Source: Mesostigma viride (lineage: Eukaryota > Streptophyta > Mesostigmatophyceae > Mesostigmatales > Mesostigmataceae). From it: a stretch of DNA of 64,000 nt. Every line of letters begins with the position of its first letter. Positions within the stretch are counted from its first letter, which is position 1. The DNA lies in assembly GCA_009746045.1 (NCBI GenBank), contig RPFO01000085.1, positions 500,439-564,438 of the forward strand, written 5' to 3'. The position numbers and the translations under genes are program-made. Shown here piece by piece: positions 22,062 to 34,397 of the stretch. The notes under the pieces were generated by a model, which worked only from the letters and a program-made list of their open reading frames with translations, ran no database searches and was not told the origin of the DNA.

Positions 22062-22261
22062 TCAGCGACATCGCAGCCCGAGTTCGGTTCCTCTCTCGCC
22101 GCAAGAAGCTGGTGAACTCCCCTTGGTTGCTTGACGACGACCTGACATCCGCCCAGCAGCAGCAGCGCCGCGATCAGTGGCCCGACTACATCCGCCACAA
22201 GACCAACCCCGAGAAGCCCCAAGTGTACTGGCGGGGCGGGGACCTTTATGTCAACAACTGA
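22062..22261 (+). pseudogene. LINE ORF1 C-terminal relic
   Basis: The 65-codon frame (VRFLSRRKKLVNSPWLLDDD, then LTSAQQQQRRDQWPDYIR, ending VYWRGGDLYVNN) aligns with the end of the LINE ORF1 at 62690-62850 (ISFLRRRKRL...LDDDLTLAQQQRRRELWP...VYWKGAAIYVG). Divergence is high, so it belongs to another subfamily. It is 5' truncated, as LINE copies usually are. These proteins bind the element RNA. Confidence 0.75.
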
Positions 22262-23200
22262 ACTGTGGAAGCCCCCCCGGGCTCCCCTGGGATCGAGCCG
22301 GTTGTCTCGATGGGCGCAACTGGAATGGGAGCGCTTAGGTATTATAGCACTCGGAATGATAGTAGCTCAGCGTTATAGTACCTTTAAACTAGCTCTGGCT
22401 CCAGCTTGTGATAATTAATTAGCTTGCTCTTTGGCCGACGCTTTGAGCCTACCTTTCTTACAGCATAAGCTATGCGTCAGCCTACCTATGGTATTGCATG
22501 GTTGTATTGCACCCACAGTGTTGCGCCCCGGCACCATGCCGTGGATAGAGCGCTCTGTGGCCTGCCCACTTGTGGCAGTGAGAGAAGCTGGGGCGCCATC
22601 CCTCCTTCTCGTTGTGTATAGGGGTTGAAGGTTCCTTTACCCTGTACTGGCACCCACGTGACGCACTTACGCGCGTGTGATTATTTAAAATCTATTCTAG
22701 TGTGTCCAACACTAATATAATGGCGCAGTGTACGTGAGCAAGTGTAAGTGGCTAATGTCCGGAGCGAAACATGCATGGAATAGCTGCATGAAACACAACG
22801 TTTTGTGATCAGCTTTTGTATACGTATACTCGCGTGCACCGTTGCAGTTTTCAGCGGTCAGGGTGTCCAGTTGTAAAAGCCCCATATGCACTACTGTACC
22901 TGAGCCTGCATGAATGCTCCTTGTGACTGGTCCTATAGACGTATGGTTGGTTCCTCAGGTTAACGAGACACAGAGCATGTTTTCAATCGAGAGGATGCGC
23001 ACCTGATCGCGTCACTTCATTGATTGGCTCCACTTCATTGATTGGCTCCACTTCATTGATTGGCATGTACATTGTGGCGTTTTTGGGCTCTGTCCCTCAG
23101 TTGTGAACGGAAATCTGTCGATCGGCTCCTTCCCCTTTTGGCTACGGCAGCGCCTGACCTCTTGAAACCCGCCAGCCCCTACCCTTTCATCACCGCCATC
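22262..23200. other. Intergenic, LINE tail and short repeats
   Basis: No gene is seen. AGCATAAGCTATGCGTCAGC (22464-22483) recurs at 60500-60519, suggesting a shared LINE 3' region. Three copies of an 18-bp unit CACTTCATTGATTGGCTC lie at about 23014-23061. Confidence 0.6.
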
Positions 23201-23204
23201 CAGG

Positions 23205-24220
23205 ATGCTTAATTGTGCTGAGATCCAGCAGGCCTGCACTACCGTCCGCACCGCTCAAGCCGCCCAACGCCGCCTTCCTCGTGGCACTCCCTCGGTTGCC
23301 ACCGTCCTATCCCCCGCAGCATTCCCTGCCCGCGTCATTGCTAAACACCAGAAAACCTACGCGGGTATTCTGCACACGGCGGATTGGATGGCTCTTTTTG
23401 ATGACCTCAACGCCCAGGGTCGCGCGTGGCTGTTCTCACTCTCGTTGCGGAGTGTGTGCTCGGCTTAATATACCTCCGCGCTCTCCCCATGGCTGGCTCC
23501 CATTTGTCCTGGCGCCCAGTCACTATCCGGTGGCGCTGCGTCACCAACTGTTTGCCCCGCAACCTCTTGTGCCCGCAGGGCAGCCCTGTGGTAGCTGCGG
23601 GCAGGCCTTGGACCCCACTGGGAACCACTACCTGTCATGCATGGGCGGCCAACAGAATCAGCATTGGTACTTGCACGGTCCTCCTGATGGTGATGCTCGC
23701 CATGGTCAGTCCCGTCCGTTTCCCTGCACGCGAACATCCGGTCTGAGGATGCGAACGGCACGGCTTTCTACTCCCCCAACGACCAACCTGACATCGTGGT
23801 TCTGGACTTTGAGGGAGGCGGCCGGCACTTGCTCATTGACGTTTCTGTGGCTCGCCCCTAGCTTGGCTCTTAGCCATGTGGTTGGTGCATCCCAGGCGGC
23901 AGGCTACACGGCGGATCGGGCTGAGCGGGCGCAACCTCACAGCCTATGGGGACGTCGGGCACCACCGTGTGGTGCCCTTTGTCTTGTCCAGAGGAGTTCG
24001 GGGCCATAAGGCCATGGGGACCCTGACCGCCTCCTTCTTTAAGGAGTGCTGCTGGCTCCGGGAGGACCGCGCCTGGACCTGGAGGGCCAGCGGGGGCCGC
24101 CTTGGTCGGCGCGGACCTGGACGTCGTCCTGGCGCCAATTAACGCCTTTCGGTAGCGCTTACCTGGGCTATGGCTGACATCTTGCTCCGCCGCACGCGGG
24201 CTGACTTTGCGGCACAGCAC
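23205..24220 (+). pseudogene. LINE ORF2 C-terminal relic (post-RT zinc-knuckle region)
   Basis: Pieces in all three frames together resemble the C-terminal part of non-LTR reverse transcriptases: GRAWLFSLSL, then a CGSCGQALDPTGNHYLSC knuckle (frame of 23215-24009), then LLIDVSVARP in another frame, then HRVVPFVLSRGVRGHKAMGT. The knuckle with a DP.G.H.LSC signature is typical of this region. At least three frameshifts and several stops make it a dead fragment. Whether it belonged with the ORF1 relic about 1 kb upstream cannot be told. Confidence 0.55.
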
Positions 24221-27200
24221 AGTTATGAGGCTATTTTACTTCATTCACGGTACGTGTGGAGTGTCCCATGCCGGCTGAGGTTATTTTGTAGTGCTATCTC
24301 TTGTTAGCGTTGGCTTTGTTTATGTTTAATTCTTCACTCTGATGTACGTAATTATGATTTTTGATGTATATTATACATGATGACGTTAACAGTGCATGAG
24401 AATATAAGTGAAGACATCTCCGACTAACTCAGAAAGAGAAAGACCCATTTACATAGCAATTAAGACATAGGAAAATGGTCTGAAGCTCTTGCTCAGGTTG
24501 CACCCTGGCCAGCTTTGCATTTATAGAAGAAACTGTTGTGTGTCAACACGGTGGAGGCACGAACATGTACTTGCAATGTAAGCGCCTTTGTCAGACTTGG
24601 AAAAAGCTTGCCATCATGTAGTGTTTGCCCAACACTGAAAGCATATCTAGCAAGCTTGTGTCTTTGTGCAACATCAAGCCAACCATATAATATGGTTTCA
24701 TATCTCGCCTCCCTGGCCTCACCTTGAGCCCCTGACAAGAGGCATCTGACAAGATCTCGTCAAGCAAGCATGGACGTGGTTTAAAAGTGGATCAGCCAAG
24801 GAGGCAGACTGCTGCGTCTCCTCAGGCGTTATGGCATGACATTGGCCAGGTCATCAGCAGAAGTGACTGCAAGTTGGGCTCCCACATTACACACGGGGCT
24901 CATTGACATTAGACCTATCATGCATCCCGCATGAATCCGAGCGGAGGAAGCACTAGAGCTAGAGCTTTAGCAGGTGGCAAATCCGACATGCAAGGACATA
25001 GTTTAGAGTAGAACACGAGGGCCCTGTTCGAACGCTGAGCAGTGGACGACCATGGGCCGCTCTAGCTTAGTAGTGCTGTTGGTAAGGAGCTAGCAGCACC
25101 TTGCCCTCATGGCTGCTGCTGGTGCCTGGTTGTTTGAGGTTGATGCCACCTGCGGGCAAAAGGACCAACAGCAGCAGGAGCCAGAGACAATAAGGCAACG
25201 GGGGGAGCAGCCGGGCAGACAGCGGTGAGAGGGTACGAGGTGACGCTGGTGACGCATCACCTTGCCTGGTAAAGGCGCTGGGCTGGTTGTGGCGATGCCC
25301 CCCTCGGGCGAGGGTCATCGGTAAGTTCGTCGAACCGACGCGGATCTTGGCAGGAGCCACGGGACCAACGTGTACGCGTACAATGGAGAGGGTACGTGAG
25401 CAGGGGTGGCACAAGCGAGCGCTGCCATAGGGCGGCAGTTCCTGGTAAGAAGCAAGCATGCTTGATCATGGCCATGACGTAAGTGGAAGCAGGGGCACTT
25501 GGGGCAGCATGGTAGCAACAGGGGGGGGGTTGAGACACGCGCGCCAACACAAGACATGAGCGATAGTGCGAGGATAAGCGGCGATGAACAAGCGCACACA
25601 CGGTGTTGACGCGTGCAAGCAGAAGAGTACAGACAAGAGTAGGAATAAGAGTACGGACCAGAGTAGGAATAAGAGTACGGACAAGAGTGCAGAGTGCGGT
25701 TCAGGACCCACGGTTCGAACACGCCATCCGCCACACACAATGCTCTACATACCTCCCTATGCACTCGCTGGGCCCCACGTGCACGCATGAACAGCGCATA
25801 TACAACGGCTTCCCACACTGCACCGTGAGCAAGCATAGTCAGGTTTGTCCATCACCCACCGCCGCCCTCTACACACCACCACGCGCAAGCATACGCACAA
25901 GTGCAGCAAACACCCACCGCCGCCCTCCACACACCACCATGCGCAAACAAAAACAGTTTCGCCCATCACCCACCGCCACCTCCACTTTGGCGACAGGTTG
26001 CACTTGTTTCCCGCCAACGCAACGACCACGTCGGGGCTGCCTGGTGACGTGAGCCAGCAGCGAGGGATGCGGGTGGGGGCAACAGAAATGCAGGGTAGTA
26101 CGAATACAGGCGCATGTGAGCGCAGAAACACAGGACACAGGGGCATGTGAGCACCCAGCCATCAGTAAACTAGACAGCGTCCGACGAGCCACCACGCGTA
26201 GTAGCTTATTCGCGTCCAACCAGCCAGAGTCCCGTTGCTTGCAGCCTGCGGCGTCGGTGGCTTTCATGGCGGCGTGCTGGACCGGACAAGACAGCTGACG
26301 ACGAGGCGCGCCGATTGGTGGAGACATAGGCGGGGAGACCCTGTCTGAACACAAGACAGGGGTCTGAACACAACACAACGGTCTAAACACAAGACAGGGG
26401 TCTGAACACAACAAAACGGTCTGAACACAAGACAGGGGTCTGAACACAACACAACGGTACGGACAAGAGCAATGGTGTGGTACGCGATGCATGTCCATTG
26501 ATGTTGCTATTTTTTTGTTGGTGCGCAGTCGTTCATGTTGTGGCCGCCCACGCGCTGACAAGGGACGATCCCGATGCATGGACACAAGCGGTGCATCCGC
26601 GCCATGCATGCGTGGCGCCTACCTTGCCGCTGCAGCTCCATTCCCCCCCCGCTTGCGGGTACACGCACACACACAGGACTATGGGTCTTCCTACCTTGCT
26701 GCTTCAGCTCCACCATACAGACCTTGCGTCAATGCCCACCACCTTCCTCTGTCGCCTGTCACTGCTCACCTTGCAACCGCAGCTCCACCCCCCCATGCTT
26801 GCGTCACCGCTCACCTTGCAACCGCAGCTGTCACACCCGGTTCTGTGCACGGTTGAATGAGTCCTGGCAAGAGACACGCAGGTAGAAAGGAAGAACGGAA
26901 TATCGGGGGAGGCATGGCCCATCTCAGTTAGTGCGGACGAGGCGCGGCCAATCACAACTGTCGGTTCAGCCAGTATACACGCCGTGATGACTACCCCCGA
27001 TCCTCTAGGCCTTTGATCGGATGCGCAAAACCACACCAGGGACCAAACTCAATTCCCCCTAATGCCTTCGCATGCAACATTTTCTTCACCCTGGCTGCGT
27101 TGCCCTGGCGTGCTGTGCGTCGAAATCCCCCTTGTACACCCTGTGTGATTACCAATACTAACCAAGCCCGCCCCTTCCAGACAGCAACAGACACAGCCCT

Positions 27201-27260
27201 ATCCCAACTAGAACAAACTTTTCCGCGATGCACCCCCCCCTTTCCCCCCTGCAGGTGCTG
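24221..27260. other. Intergenic, low-complexity, no convincing gene
   Basis: Several long frames exist on both strands (for example 25603-26052 and 25869-26609), but they cross imperfect tandem repeats and show no domain. Repeats include AAGAGTACGGAC/AGAGTAGGAAT units (25622-25690), CACCCACCGCCGCCCTC units (25852-25980), and CACCTTGC..CCGCAGCTCCA units (26620-26830). A minus-strand frame at 24493-24738 has balanced composition but no recognisable family. Confidence 0.5.
26341..26462 (+). repeat. 36-bp minisatellite
   Basis: The paired units GTCTGAACACAAGACAGG and GGTCTGAACACAACACAAC alternate about three times with few changes. Confidence 0.85.
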
Positions 27261-27270
27261 CCATGACACA

Positions 27271-28150
27271 CGCAATGAGTCACCCCCCGTCACATACTCC
27301 CCTACCAGCCACTACACCCTTCGCCCACCTACCACATTGCTGGTGTCACACGCAATGAGTCACCCCCCGTCACATATTCCCCTACCAGCCACTACACCCT
27401 TCGCCCACCTACCACATTGCTGGTGTCATACGCAATGAGTCACCCCCCGTCACATATTCCCCTACCAGCCACTACACCCTTCGCCCACCTACCACATTGC
27501 TGGTGTCATACGCAATGAGTCACCCCCCGTCACATATTCCCCTACCAGCCACTACACCCTTCGCCCACCTACCACATTGCTGGTGTCACACGCAATGAGT
27601 CACCCCCCGCCACATATTCCCCTACCCGCCACTACACCCTTCGCCCACCTACCACACTGCTGGTGTCATACGCAATGAGTCACCCCCCGTCACATATTCC
27701 CCTACCAGCCACTACACCCTTCGCCCACCTACCACATTGCTGGTGTCACACGCAATGAGTCACCCCCCGTCACATATTCCCCTACCAGCCACTACACCCT
27801 TCGCCCACCTACCACATTGCTGGTGTCATACGCAATGAGTCACCCCCCGTCACATATTCCCCTACCAGCCACTACACCCTTCGCCCACCTACCACATTGC
27901 TGGTGTCATACGCAATGAGTCACCCCCCGCCACATATTCCCCTACCCGCCACTACACCCTTCGCCCACCTACCACACTGCTGGTGTCATACGCAATGAGT
28001 CACCCCCCGCCACATATTCCCCTACCAGCCACTACACCCTTCGCCCACCTACCACACTGCTGGTGTCATACGCAATGAGTCACCCCCCGTCACATATTCC
28101 CCTACCAGCCACTACACCCTTCGCCCACCTACCACATTGCTGGTGTCGTA
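27271..28150 (+). repeat. 80-bp minisatellite, 11 copies
   Basis: The unit begins CGCAATGAGTCACCCCCC and recurs every 80 bp exactly from 27271 to 28071. Two linked variants occur: units with GTCACATATT and CTACCAGCC, and units with GCCACATATT and CTACCCGCC followed by CACACTGC. The variant pattern suggests duplication of multi-unit blocks. Confidence 0.95.
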
Positions 28151-28460
28151 CGCGAGGATGACGGTGGCGGCGGTGAACCCTCCTCCTCCTGCTGCTCCTC
28201 CAATTCAGCAACTACATGAGACAAAATCCAGCAATCTCTGCAGCCTGCATTTAGCGCACCGGCATGACCTCGATAAGCTAGGAAGTCCGGACCTTGAGCA
28301 AGCCTGAGTTCTTGCTCGCTTGGCTGTGCCAATCTGAACGAGGTTCTAAGGCCGGTAAAGTTTCCATGTTTATGCTGGCTTCCGCGGTCTCCGCGCCTTA
28401 CCTCTCAGACAGCCACTCGAGTCCTCACGCGACGTTGGAACGCCATGCGTCCATCTTGTC

Positions 28461-30399
28461 TCACGTTCCAGATGTCTCATGGACAGAGGCGGACGGGGGA
28501 TGAGATGGCAAATGATTCGTCAGAGCAGGAGGCGCTGGAGGGATCATGTCGACACATTCCTTGGGAAGCGCGTAGTCAAAGCAGATATAGTCCTGGATGA
28601 ACGCCCGGCAAAAAATGCGCATAATCTCCGGCTGCTGAGAGAGTAATCTTAGAAACATTTCCGTGGAGCTCTCATGTGGGTGAGCCTTTGCCACCAGGAC
28701 CTCCTCCTTGGACAGCACCAGCTTCTCCGTGATAGTGGCGTTGCCGGCGCCTGCAGCTCTCACCGCGCCAATTTTTACCAATTTCAGGTAGGGGAGGAGT
28801 TCACCCATTTCCTCCAGATGAAACAGCTTGTCTACATACGGCAGTGTGTCGTTCTCGGGCGCGTGCAGCAAATGGGGCAGCAGGAAGAAACCGGTCGCCG
28901 GCAGAAGATGCATGAACCCCCTGACGTGCCACTTGTACACCCCCCATGCATAGTGCGCACACTCAAACCCTCTTCTCAACACATCCACAAAGTCGGTGGC
29001 GTTGGTAGCACTGTGACCCGTGCGCGCCGCGAAATAGTTAAACCCGGATATGAAGCGGGCCATGGGCTCCCTAATGTTTGCCATCAGAAGACGCCGTTGG
29101 GGCCCCGCATAAGGGCTATGAAGTTTTCCGTCCAAGTCTGGGCTCACGCGTGGACGACACCTGCCCTGGAAATCCACCCAATAGTTCACGACCAGTGACC
29201 CTGGCAGCACCTTTTTAGCTGACTGGATAATGGTCGTGCTTCCCGCCTTGGGGACGAGCCGGAAAAGGACGTTGTGCTGTTGGCTGACCAACATTCTGCC
29301 CAGGGCCACAGGCAAATTCAATGAGACACGACAAAGGGCACATGAGATACCGTACAGAGTCAGCAGAAGGGTGTTGCAAAAGGTCAGGGCACAAGGGCAA
29401 GACCACGGACAGGCAGTAGAAAGGGTAAAGCCTGGATGCAACACAGCAGGACGCCGCATGTGGCTGAGCATCCAGTGGGAGGCGACAACACTGTCCAGTG
29501 GGGGGCCGCATTAACAACACTGTTTCGGGTGGCGCATCAAGGGCCCCGGCGCACCAACCCTTGGGTGTGAGCCAAGCTGATATGGAAGACAAGAGTCAGG
29601 CATCTCGAACGAGTCCAACCACCACCACCCTCCCCCTCCACCGCTTGGTTCCCTCCCCCCCCACCGCTTGGTTCCCTCCCCCCCCACCGCTTGGTTCCCT
29701 CCCCCCCCACCGCTTGGTTCCCTCCCCCCCCACCGCTTGGTTCCCTCCCCCCCCACCGCTTGGTTCCCTCCCCCCCACCGCTTGGTTCCCTCCCCCCCAC
29801 CGCTTGGTTCCCTCCCCCCACCGCTTGGTTCCCTCCCCCCCACCGCTTGGTTCCCTCCCCCCCACCGCTTGGTTCCCTCCCCCCCACCGCTTGGTTCCCT
29901 CCCCCTCCCCCTCCCAACAGTCAGACCCTGCCCCCCCTAGCCCCCAAAGCCCTTCATTACCCTCAACCCCTCCCCACCCAACGTCTCTCCGCCATGAGCA
30001 GTGGCACCCAGGCTCGTCCTTTCATGTGTCTCATTGCTTGGGCCACGGATACGTACCCCACTAGGCGAGCAAGACAACCACACTTGGCCGCACGCACCTC
30101 CCTGCGTTGACTGTGACACAGTTGTTTTGGATGGCGGTGGCCACCCCCCACAACCCCTTGCAGTGCGGCGGCTTGGGCCACATTGGGTCCGAGTACGTCC
30201 ACATGCGGTTGCCCGCTAGCTTGACGCCCCGTTGCCAGCCGGGCATGACCTCGTACCCCTCTTGCAACAGCCACCGCACGTGCGACTGCAGCCTCCGCTC
30301 CTTCTCGGCCAGGGGGGTGGGGGAGGCGTCCAGGTAGGCGCCGCGTGGGCACGTGAAGCGGCGCTGCGACGAGGGTTGACAACGTCTCAGTCCACGCAC
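28461..30399 (-). CDS. Golgi-type carbohydrate sulfotransferase (Sulfotransfer_2-like); at least 2 exons
   Basis: Model: complement(join(28461..29295, 30098..30399)), 378 aa if the ATG at 30399 is used. The intron has a GTGCGT donor and a CAG acceptor; the split Arg codon (AG|A) joins the frames exactly. Residues 115-122 (VPKAGSTT) match the 5'-phosphosulfate-binding loop and REPMARFISG (176-185) the 3'-phosphate-binding motif of PAPS sulfotransferases, which transfer sulfate to glycans. The C-terminus is Pro/His-rich. An acceptor-like CAG at 30364-30366 would start the exon at RRFTCPRG, so an upstream exon carrying the membrane anchor may be missing. It lies between the two GT29-like genes, on the opposite strand. 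Confidence 0.8.
29637..29903 (+). repeat. 22-23-bp minisatellite in the sulfotransferase intron
   Basis: About twelve units of CACCGCTTGGTTCCCTCCCC with 7 to 8 trailing C's. The coding (minus) strand is G-rich and could form quadruplexes in the pre-mRNA or DNA. Frames through it (for example 29498-30064) are repeat translations. Confidence 0.95.
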
Positions 30400-33029
30400 G
30401 AGCCACAGCAGGGCAGGGAGAGAGCAGAAGCAAGCCAGTTGAGGGCGAAGCAGGCCTCATGCCCATCGAACAAGCACACACATAATCAGCGGCCGAGAGG
30501 GATATTGTACGGATAAGATGATGCATTGGCTATAATAACATTGGAATGTAAGGATGCATAAACTCCAAAGGCACAGAACCCTTTGGTAAGGCCCCCACAG
30601 GAGCGATCCCCTCAGGGCAGGAAGCGAGGGGGTGCAGCACCAGAGGGGGCAGCATACCAGGGGGGGGGACGCGTCTGGGCAGTCTCGCGAGGGGAAGGCA
30701 CGTGCGGCCTGGATATGGGGCGACGGGACGAGGATGGGTTGCACTGTCGGGTGCATGCACAGTGTAGTCAAGACCCTGGCGGTCAAGGAACTCCTGGTGG
30801 ATGGCTGCCTATCAGCACACCCTCCCCTTTGGCACATTTGACATGAGGGAACCTGACCACGGGGGCAGGGGATGGTGACACCATGTTGAAGTGTTGGGGG
30901 GCTATACATAGGGGGAAAAGTCACACGGTTGACCAGTGGGTTAGGAAGGTCTGGCACCTAACCGCGGTTACCCACATGAAAAATGCATCTCTTAAACCAC
31001 CTGTCCAGGTGAGAGGGGGTTTATGGTAAGAACTATGGCAATAAGCCTGACGTACTCAATGGGGCACATTTTCCTTGCCCATGGCCAACAAAAGCTGCAA
31101 GTAACAGCTGTGGAGAGAAAAGGAGCTGTGCCTGAGCAGCATCTAAATATGGACAGCACAGCGCTCCCAACGGGCAGAGCTACAACCAAACGCCAGCCGG
31201 CCCATCCTTGCTGGCATGCCGTCCTGCGAGCTCAAGGTCATTAGTAGGATAAATCTCAGGTCTTTAAAGCCAGTCCCAGGCGAGGGGGATGCCACAAGGT
31301 ATGCCCGGCGGCCATGACAGCATTGATGGATCATTGTGGTAAAATAACAAAAAGAGGATGGGCAAAGGAATAAAAAGAGGGTGGGTTGATTGCCAACACG
31401 GGGACGACACCTCATGAGCCAGCGGCAGGGCCATTGTCCCTTATCACGTAAAGTACCTTACACATGACAGCATAAGCTTCAGCCTTCAAGGGATCGACCA
31501 GGCACAACAGAGGAGTTGATGGGATGATAGACAGCAGAAGTGCTTATCCAGGTCAAATATCCCCCTGGTCACGCTTGCCAGATCTTGCTGGTATATGTTG
31601 TGTCAGTCATGTACTCCCCGGGCCCCCCCCCCCCCCCCCCCCCCACCTCATTACTAGCTCCTTTCCCCCCAGATTTCCTCGTGGTACAGTGCGACCGGAC
31701 CCGTACGTTGGACGAGCGTACGCGCGCCTTTACAAGCGCACCACAATCCAAACAGACGACGAAGAACGAATATTGACAGTTCACACGTCCATAACACAAG
31801 AAAGCTGGCGACGCTTTCATATATGTTGCGCCTTGCTGATAAGGGGCAACCCACATCATCAAATAGCACGCATGCCTTGATGTAAAGGAGGCTCTGCAGT
31901 ACCATGCCCACGGGGCCTCCCACGCAGTACATAAAGCCGGCAGCCGAGGCAATAAAATTCGATGATCGGATTTAGAAGGAGAGTGTGAGCGCCTTCTCAC
32001 CAAATTGTGTTTCATAAAGGAGCGCGGCGGTACTGCATGCTCCTCTGGTCTTGATTCTCGACGCACGGGCAGTTGCTCTGCACCACATAGAAGCAGCACA
32101 TGCTGCAGCAGCAGCACTATGCTAGCAATGATGCACAGATGCCTGGAAGTTTTGCGATAATGGCACTTCCGAGAGTCGACCATATCGTTAAAAAAACCAA
32201 TGCAGGGCCCCTCGAGTCTTGACGTCAGCGCCCTTGGCGCGCGCATAAATACTTTTGGCTCCATGGCCATGCTTCTGGTCTAGTAACGTCATCCCAACCA
32301 ATGGTTTGCGCCCTAAAGAGCAGCCTGGAAGGCTTGCAATAACAGCAGTGACTTCGACCAAGAGTCGACCATGTTCGAAAAACCGTTTAGCCTTGACGGG
32401 AGCGCCTCATGGCGCGCGCAGTACTTCTGCCTCCAGGCCAATGCTTCTGGTCGCGTGGTCATTGCCAAGTAATGTCTCACATGCATAAATAACGCGGAGC
32501 TTGGCTGTACCGTGTACACGCGTCGCGCAGTGCATGGGGGAGCCCAGTTCTTCGCGGCGGAGGTGAAAAGTAGCGGTCACGATTATACAGTACTGTAGCA
32601 ACAATTTAGTGGTTGGCTGCCACATCCTACGGGCACACCATTGGTGGCAATAATTACGGTATTTTGAATTGTTTTTGACCACCTGGTCCCACGCCGGCGG
32701 GCACTTGTCAGACTGGGTCCGCACTCCGCACAGCTGGTGTGGACCGTGGAGTGGAGTGGAGTGCGTTCCCGCGCCAGGCAGTGTCTTCTGGTGTTGTTGT
32801 TGTTGTTGTTGCCCAGTTAGCCCACGCCGCACATGGGCAGCAGAGATTTGGAAACGGCCGAGGGCCAGAACACTGAACAGCATACCATCACAAACATACA
32901 AGAAGTGTGGGCGGTTCCGCAACATACAAGAAGTCTTCTGGTGTGGAGTTGTTGTTGTTGTTGTTGTTGTTGCGTTCTGGTGTGGAGTATGGGACGTGTG
33001 GACGGGTGTTTCGTGCTCTACAGTAGAGT
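30400..33029. other. Intergenic between sulfotransferase and duplication copy 2
   Basis: No gene can be supported. A C homopolymer of about 20 interrupts at 31623-31644. Two diverged copies of a ~180-bp unit sharing GAGTCGACCAT and CCAATGCTTCTGGTC lie at 32172-32290 and 32362-32460. GTT microsatellites occur at 32794-32811 and 32948-32970. An upstream exon of the sulfotransferase could be hidden here. Confidence 0.5.
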
Positions 33030-34190
33030 ACCTAAGATACGTCCACTTGGCACTCTTCAACACCAGTCCTTCGCCTCTCGATGTTGTACGTTCTACCACC
33101 AGTCTCGGGCGTCCAGAAAGATGAATGAACTGCCTGACTGACTAACTGACTTCCACAATATGTTACTAGAAAATGCAGGCCTGGTTTCGTCACAACCGCC
33201 ATGCTAGTATATATTTTAAAAGCGATCGCTCATTGCGTAATAATAGAATTAACTGTGAAGCTGCCATAAGGTCTGCAGCTGCGATAGCGGAAAGCCTGAT
33301 TAGGAAAACAGGCATGCACGGGAACCAAGGTGTTGTGGCCCCATTCAGCTCGCCGCCGGAAAAAGTAGTACGTTTGCATTAGTTCTTACCTTGCGAATGC
33401 CAACGGCCACCAAGCCGGCAAGACGACTAGCATGTTAATGGTAGGTGTGACCTTCCCGCCTTACGAATCGTCAAGACTCCAGGCTTGTGCTGGTTTTATC
33501 ATCATGAATCTTGTACTCAGAACTCATCGCAGAATTGTACGTAGAGCAAATAGCACTGCTGCAATGCCATCATGGCTGTTAGTTTTCGCATACACAGACA
33601 ACACAAATGGAAGGGCGACAGGCGTGCGTAAGGACGGTGCCACTTCTAGACTGAGAAGATCATGTTGGATAAGCCAAACTACACAGAAATGCTGGGGTGG
33701 GTGGGAGGGGCTTGTAGTAGGATTGGCAGATTCATTGCAGCTGCTCCCGGCGTGAGCTTACTGCTACAACTGCGCTAGAACGGCTCTGTAGAACTTCCTT
33801 AATACGCTGCAGTGCCCGCACATGGTGAAGCGTTGATATTTGATTGTTCTGCAGTTCGTAACCCTGCCATCTCTTGGCGCGCATCGCCTACCATGGCCGC
33901 ACGCACGGCTTCTCGGTCTGCGCTAGCATGCCTTTTGTCAGGGTGCGCCTTGCTCCCTGCTGTCATCCATGCACTTGGGACGAGACCAGCGTTCAATGGG
34001 CCGGTCATGATGTGCATGTTTTCCGTTCCTGACTGAAGGCAAGCTGCTGTGGTTTATCTTGTCTGGCCCCGTCTCCATGTCCTCCGTTCCTGCACCACAC
34101 CGCGTACAGACATGAGGAGGAGACGCAACCCCGCTGCCAGAGGCATCCGGCACGCTGGCAGTGCCATAAATGCAATGATACCGGTTCTGC
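33030..34190 (+). repeat. Upstream half of segmental duplication, copy 2
   Basis: Collinear with 15795-16860 (see that entry), including the CGTCCACTTGGCACT stretch at 33040 and 15807. The duplication boundary on both sides lies near CAA/GTT microsatellites. Confidence 0.8.
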
Positions 34191-34198
34191 TATAAATA
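34191..34198 (+). promoter_or_regulatory. TATA box, GT29-like copy 2
   Basis: TATAAATA about 200 bp upstream of the ATG at 34398, conserved with copy 1. Confidence 0.6.
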
Positions 34199-34397
34199 TA
34201 GCTGGTATTGGAGGTGCATGGGCTGTCGCGGCCCTGCTCCAATCCAAGGAAGTCCAGCATGCACGCACGACACCAGCCATCCACGTACACGTGCTTATGG
34301 CGCGGACGCTTTTCCTCACCAGCTAATGGACATCACCACAAAACACCATCATGATCGAACCCCCCCTCCCCCCCGCACGCCCCCAGTGATGGTTGTG

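Noticed and set aside
25603-26609. ORFs of 149 and 246 codons
   Set aside because: Cross imperfect tandem repeats, no domain, and overlap each other on opposite strands.
29498-30064. 188-codon Pro/Trp-rich ORF
   Set aside because: Runs through the minisatellite inside the sulfotransferase intron, antisense to the gene.
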